Assembly: GCF_027912535.1 (NCBI RefSeq)
Contig: NZ_CP115465.1
Location: forward strand, 1,964,001 to 2,028,000
Origin: Brevundimonas sp. NIBR11
Lineage (GTDB): Bacteria > Pseudomonadota > Alphaproteobacteria > Caulobacterales > Caulobacteraceae
DNA length: 64,000 nt
Direction: 5' to 3'
The notes under the pieces are model-generated. The model searched no databases. It was not told the DNA's origin and saw only the letters and a list, made by a program, of their open reading frames with translations. Positions 61,739 to 64,000 of this stretch are shown piece by piece; position 1 is the first letter of the stretch; every line of letters starts with the position of its first letter. A program made the translations under genes and the position numbers.

Positions 61739-61772
61739 CGTGCACCCCGGTGAAGGCCGGGGTCCAGATGGA
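61739..61772. repeat. Short GC hairpin repeat between motE-like gene and SDR gene
   Basis: CACCCCGG-TGAAGG-CCGGGGTCC is a hairpin of a form I recall as dispersed in Caulobacterales and Sphingomonadales genomes. It lies downstream of the motE-like stop and may end that transcript. Only this copy was seen in the window. Confidence 0.5.
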
Positions 61773-61791
61773 ACACGCGAAGGGGCGGATC

Positions 61792-62754
61792 CTACTGAAC
61801 CGACTGGCGGGGTGCGGCGGGGTTCGCGGAAGCCGCCGAATTTCCAGCGGCCGGCTGGTAGGGCTGGGGTCCGGCGGGCGGGGTCGCAGCCGGCGTGGTC
61901 GCGCGCGGGGTCTGGCGAGCGGGCTGGCGGGCCGGTTGGCGCGCGGGCTGACGGGCCGGGGCGCGATTGGCGGCGGGCTGGGCCGTCGGCGGGGTCGTGG
62001 CGACGGGGGCGGCCGTCTGGGTCGGGGCCGGTGCGTTCGCGGCCGGCGCGCCAGCGGGCGGCGTGGTCGTAGCGGCCGTCTGGGTCGGGGCGACCGGCGC
62101 CGAGGCGGCGGCGGCGCGGGCGGCCAGCTGCTGGGCCTGGAAGCGGCGGGCCAGTTTCTCCGTCAGTTCGCGGGCGGCGGCCGGCTGCATCTGGGCGAGG
62201 ATGGCCGAGAGGCCGCGCGGACGCATGGCGGCGGCGATGGGCAGGCGGACGCTGTCGTCCAACGTCGTGAAGACGGCGGCGGCCTCGCGCGGACGCATGG
62301 CGGAATAGACGGCGACCAGACGGGCGGTCTCGGCGGCCTCGCGCTCATCGACCTGACCCAGCAGGGCCTGAACCTCGGCCTTGATGGCGTTCAGCGCCGT
62401 GATCTTGGCGTCCAGCTTCTGTTCGGCGGCGACCATCAGCGGCAGCGTCGTGGCGAAGTCGGCATCGCGGGCGTCCAGCTCCGTGCGACGGGCCGAGAGC
62501 GACTGGATGATGCGCAGTTCGGCCGGGGAAATGCCGGCCTGCTGGGCCAGTTGCTCGGGCGTCAGGGCGCAGACCGCAGGGGCCGGACGGGAGGCGGCGG
62601 GGGTGGCGACGGCCTCGCTGGCCGCGGCGGTGGCTTCCTCGGCCCAGGCGCGAGCGCCCTGGAACAGGTCCGGTCCGGCGCCGACGGCGCGCACGGCCAC
62701 GACCCCGCCGATGGCGACGGCGATCAGGGGCAGGAGGCGAGGCAGCTTGGCCAT
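61792..62754 (-). CDS. MotE-like flagellar motor protein (MgtE N-domain)
   Basis: This 320-residue protein has an N-terminal helix or signal (LLPLIAVAIGGVVAV), a coiled coil (about 95-150), then an MgtE intracellular N-domain (YSAMRPREAAAVFTTLDDSV, LSAILAQMQPAAARELTEKL). The last third is Pro/Ala/Thr-rich with a tandem RQPA repeat. MotE-type proteins assist stator (MotC) function in rhizobia. Its place after fliM and DUF6468 supports a flagellar role. Confidence 0.82.
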   Translation of the reverse strand: MAKLPRLLPLIAVAIGGVVAVRAVGAGPDLFQGARAWAEEATAAASEAVATPAASRPAPAVCALTPEQLAQQAGISPAELRIIQSLSARRTELDARDADFATTLPLMVAAEQKLDAKITALNAIKAEVQALLGQVDEREAAETARLVAVYSAMRPREAAAVFTTLDDSVRLPIAAAMRPRGLSAILAQMQPAAARELTEKLARRFQAQQLAARAAAASAPVAPTQTAATTTPPAGAPAANAPAPTQTAAPVATTPPTAQPAANRAPARQPARQPARQPARQTPRATTPAATPPAGPQPYQPAAGNSAASANPAAPRQSVQ

Positions 62755-62778
62755 AAGGTCAGGAATCCGGGAGAGATT

Positions 62779-63372
62779 TTATGCGGCGAAAAGGTCGTCG
62801 TCGGCAGCGAGGTTTACGCGCGCACGGTTGAGGGATTGCTTCGCGGCTTGGTTAGCGGTCAGGGCGTGCAGGATGGCCTGGACGTTGCCGGCGCCGGCCG
62901 CGGCGGGGGCCGGAGCAGCCAGGCCGTGGATGCGCTCGGCAAGCGCCGCCATGCGGAAGGCGCGGTCGTCGGGGTCGGCGACGACGGGGGCGACGGGCCT
63001 GGCGGCAGGCTCGGGCGCCGGGCGGGCAGGCGCGGCGCGGACCTCGGCGCGAGTCTCCTCCAGGCGCGGACCGGCGCGGGTTTCGGCTAGGGGCGCGCGA
63101 CCGCTGCGGGCCATCAGCTGTTCCAGGTCGGCCTTCAGGGCGCGGGCCTTGAGGATGCGGTCGTGCAGGAGGTCCGCCTCCTCGCCCGAGGCGCGGAGCG
63201 AACCGAGCGCGTTCTCGGCGCGGGTGCAGGCGGCGTTGAGTTCGGTGACGGCGCCGGCGAAGGCCAGCTGGCCGGCGCGGAGCTGGGTCAGCTTCTTCTC
63301 GAGGCGGACGCCGTAGCCGAGGGCGGCCACCAGCAGCAGCATCAGGACGGCGTCGAGGATCATGCCGGTCAT
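62779..63372 (-). CDS. DUF6468 flagellar-associated membrane protein
   Basis: This 197-residue protein has one N-terminal helix (MILDAVLMLLLVAALGYGVR), a coiled coil (KKLTQLRAGQLAFAGAVTEL...) and a Pro/Ala-rich tail. Its location between fliM and the motE-like gene matches the DUF6468 family in alphaproteobacterial flagellar clusters. Function is unknown. It starts 2 nt after the fliM stop region. Confidence 0.75.
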   Translation of the reverse strand: MTGMILDAVLMLLLVAALGYGVRLEKKLTQLRAGQLAFAGAVTELNAACTRAENALGSLRASGEEADLLHDRILKARALKADLEQLMARSGRAPLAETRAGPRLEETRAEVRAAPARPAPEPAARPVAPVVADPDDRAFRMAALAERIHGLAAPAPAAAGAGNVQAILHALTANQAAKQSLNRARVNLAADDDLFAA

Positions 63373-63373
63373 G

Positions 63374-64000
63374 TCAGCGCTTTCCCTTGGTCAGGCTGGA
63401 GGCGGCCTCGATCGAGATCGGAGCCTCGACCCTCACGGCGATATGCTGGCCCTTGCGGCCCATCTTGCCGGTCGTGACCGGGATCGAGCCGCAGCGGATC
63501 GAGACGTCGGACTCGGGCGTGGCGTTGAGCATGAAGGTGTCGCCGACCTTGAGGTTCAGAACGGTCGAGAGCGGGGCGGACTGTTCGTCCAGCACGGCGC
63601 GGACCTCGGTGTCCGTGGTCCAGAGCTCGGTGGCCAGGTGGCCTTCCCAGATGTTGTCGCGGCCGAACTTCTCACCCATGAACTGCTGCAGCAGCATCTT
63701 CCGGATGGGTTCGAGGGTGGCGTAGGGCAGGAGCAGTTCGACCCGGCCGCCACGATCCTCCATGTCGATCCTCAGCTTGACCAGGATCGCCGCGTTCGCG
63801 GGACGGGCGATGGCGGCGAAGCGGGGGTTGGTCTCCAGACGGTCCAGGTTGAAGTGGACGGGCGTCAGGGGCTCGAAGGCGGCCTGGGCGTCGGCCAGGA
63901 TGACCTCGACCATCCGCTGGACCAGGACGCGCTCGATCGTGGTGTAGGGTCGGCCCTCGATCCGCAGCGCCGCCGTGCCGCGACGACCGCCCAGCAGCAC
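63374..64000 (-). CDS. fliM: Flagellar motor switch protein FliM (C-terminal part)
   Basis: The frame is open to the window edge and gives 208 residues. It covers the FliM middle domain (IERVLVQRMVEVILADAQAA, NPRFAAIARPANAAILVKLR, LLLPYATLEPIRKML) and the C-terminal SpoA domain (LKVGDTFMLNATPESDVSIR). The CheY-binding N-terminus is off the window. It acts in the C ring with FliG and FliN. Confidence 0.94.
   Translation of the reverse strand: MLLGGRRGTAALRIEGRPYTTIERVLVQRMVEVILADAQAAFEPLTPVHFNLDRLETNPRFAAIARPANAAILVKLRIDMEDRGGRVELLLPYATLEPIRKMLLQQFMGEKFGRDNIWEGHLATELWTTDTEVRAVLDEQSAPLSTVLNLKVGDTFMLNATPESDVSIRCGSIPVTTGKMGRKGQHIAVRVEAPISIEAASSLTKGKR

Noticed and set aside
61252..63090. A 612-residue plus-strand frame opposite the SDR, motE-like and DUF6468 genes
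   Set aside because: It is Gly/Arg-rich low complexity created by the Ala/Pro codons of the real genes.

Overview
This 64 kb window is high-G+C chromosomal DNA of a Caulobacterales bacterium, most likely Brevundimonas or a close relative. This rests on the division and cell-wall gene order, the flagellar regulator FlbD next to fliF-fliG-fliH-fliN, a perfect CtrA box (TTAA-N7-TTAAC) before fliF, the mutY-DUF721-DsbA-smc order, and the protein sequences themselves. I see no tRNA, rRNA operon, insertion sequence, prophage or CRISPR array. Species assignment is inference.

Layout. 1-8356: the tail of a glycogen-debranching-type glucosidase, mutY diverging from a DUF721 (DciA-like) gene, an IPTL-CTERM surface protein, three tandem DsbA-like oxidoreductases, and smc coupled to a small unknown gene. 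8478-21232 (minus strand): mraZ-rsmH-ftsL-ftsI-murE-murF-mraY-murD-ftsW-murG, mostly joined by 1-4 nt overlaps, ending in an mscS channel where murC would be expected. 21233-21879: mraZ control region with four MraZ boxes, then RNase P RNA. 21911-31063: cell-wall amidase, small membrane protein, SppA, PanD, a DUF559 nuclease, then isoprenoid synthesis (dxs, ispA) with xseB and a tRNA-binding protein, a histidine phosphatase and a deacetylase. 31297-38300: acetyltransferase, VWA protein, CsbD, Nudix hydrolase and a three-gene two-component module. 38297-46401: flagellar operon fliF-fliG-fliH-fliN-flbD-[class A beta-lactamase]-flhA. 46757-61710: DNA repair, thioesterase, RNA ligase-like, GST, nucleoside transporter, ilvE, OmpR-type two-component pair, proC, ybjN, ubiK, lgt, midA, pgeF and an SDR. 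61792-64000: motE-like, DUF6468 and fliM (cut by the window edge).

The most unusual feature is a set of ten palindromic REP-like units, all between 8.3 and 31.3 kb, mostly arranged as inverted doublets. In one doublet the loop is replaced by a DUF559 endonuclease gene, giving a ~500 bp unit that looks like a small mobile element. A matching doublet without the nuclease lies after smc. A third doublet sits in frame inside murD and encodes about 48 extra residues. Others supply the last residues of MscS and Dxs.

Functionally the window is dominated by peptidoglycan synthesis and division, the early flagellar (switch, MS ring, export) genes with their cell-cycle control, chromosome organisation (SMC), envelope protein quality control and lipidation (DsbA-like, SppA, Lgt), and sensory signalling.
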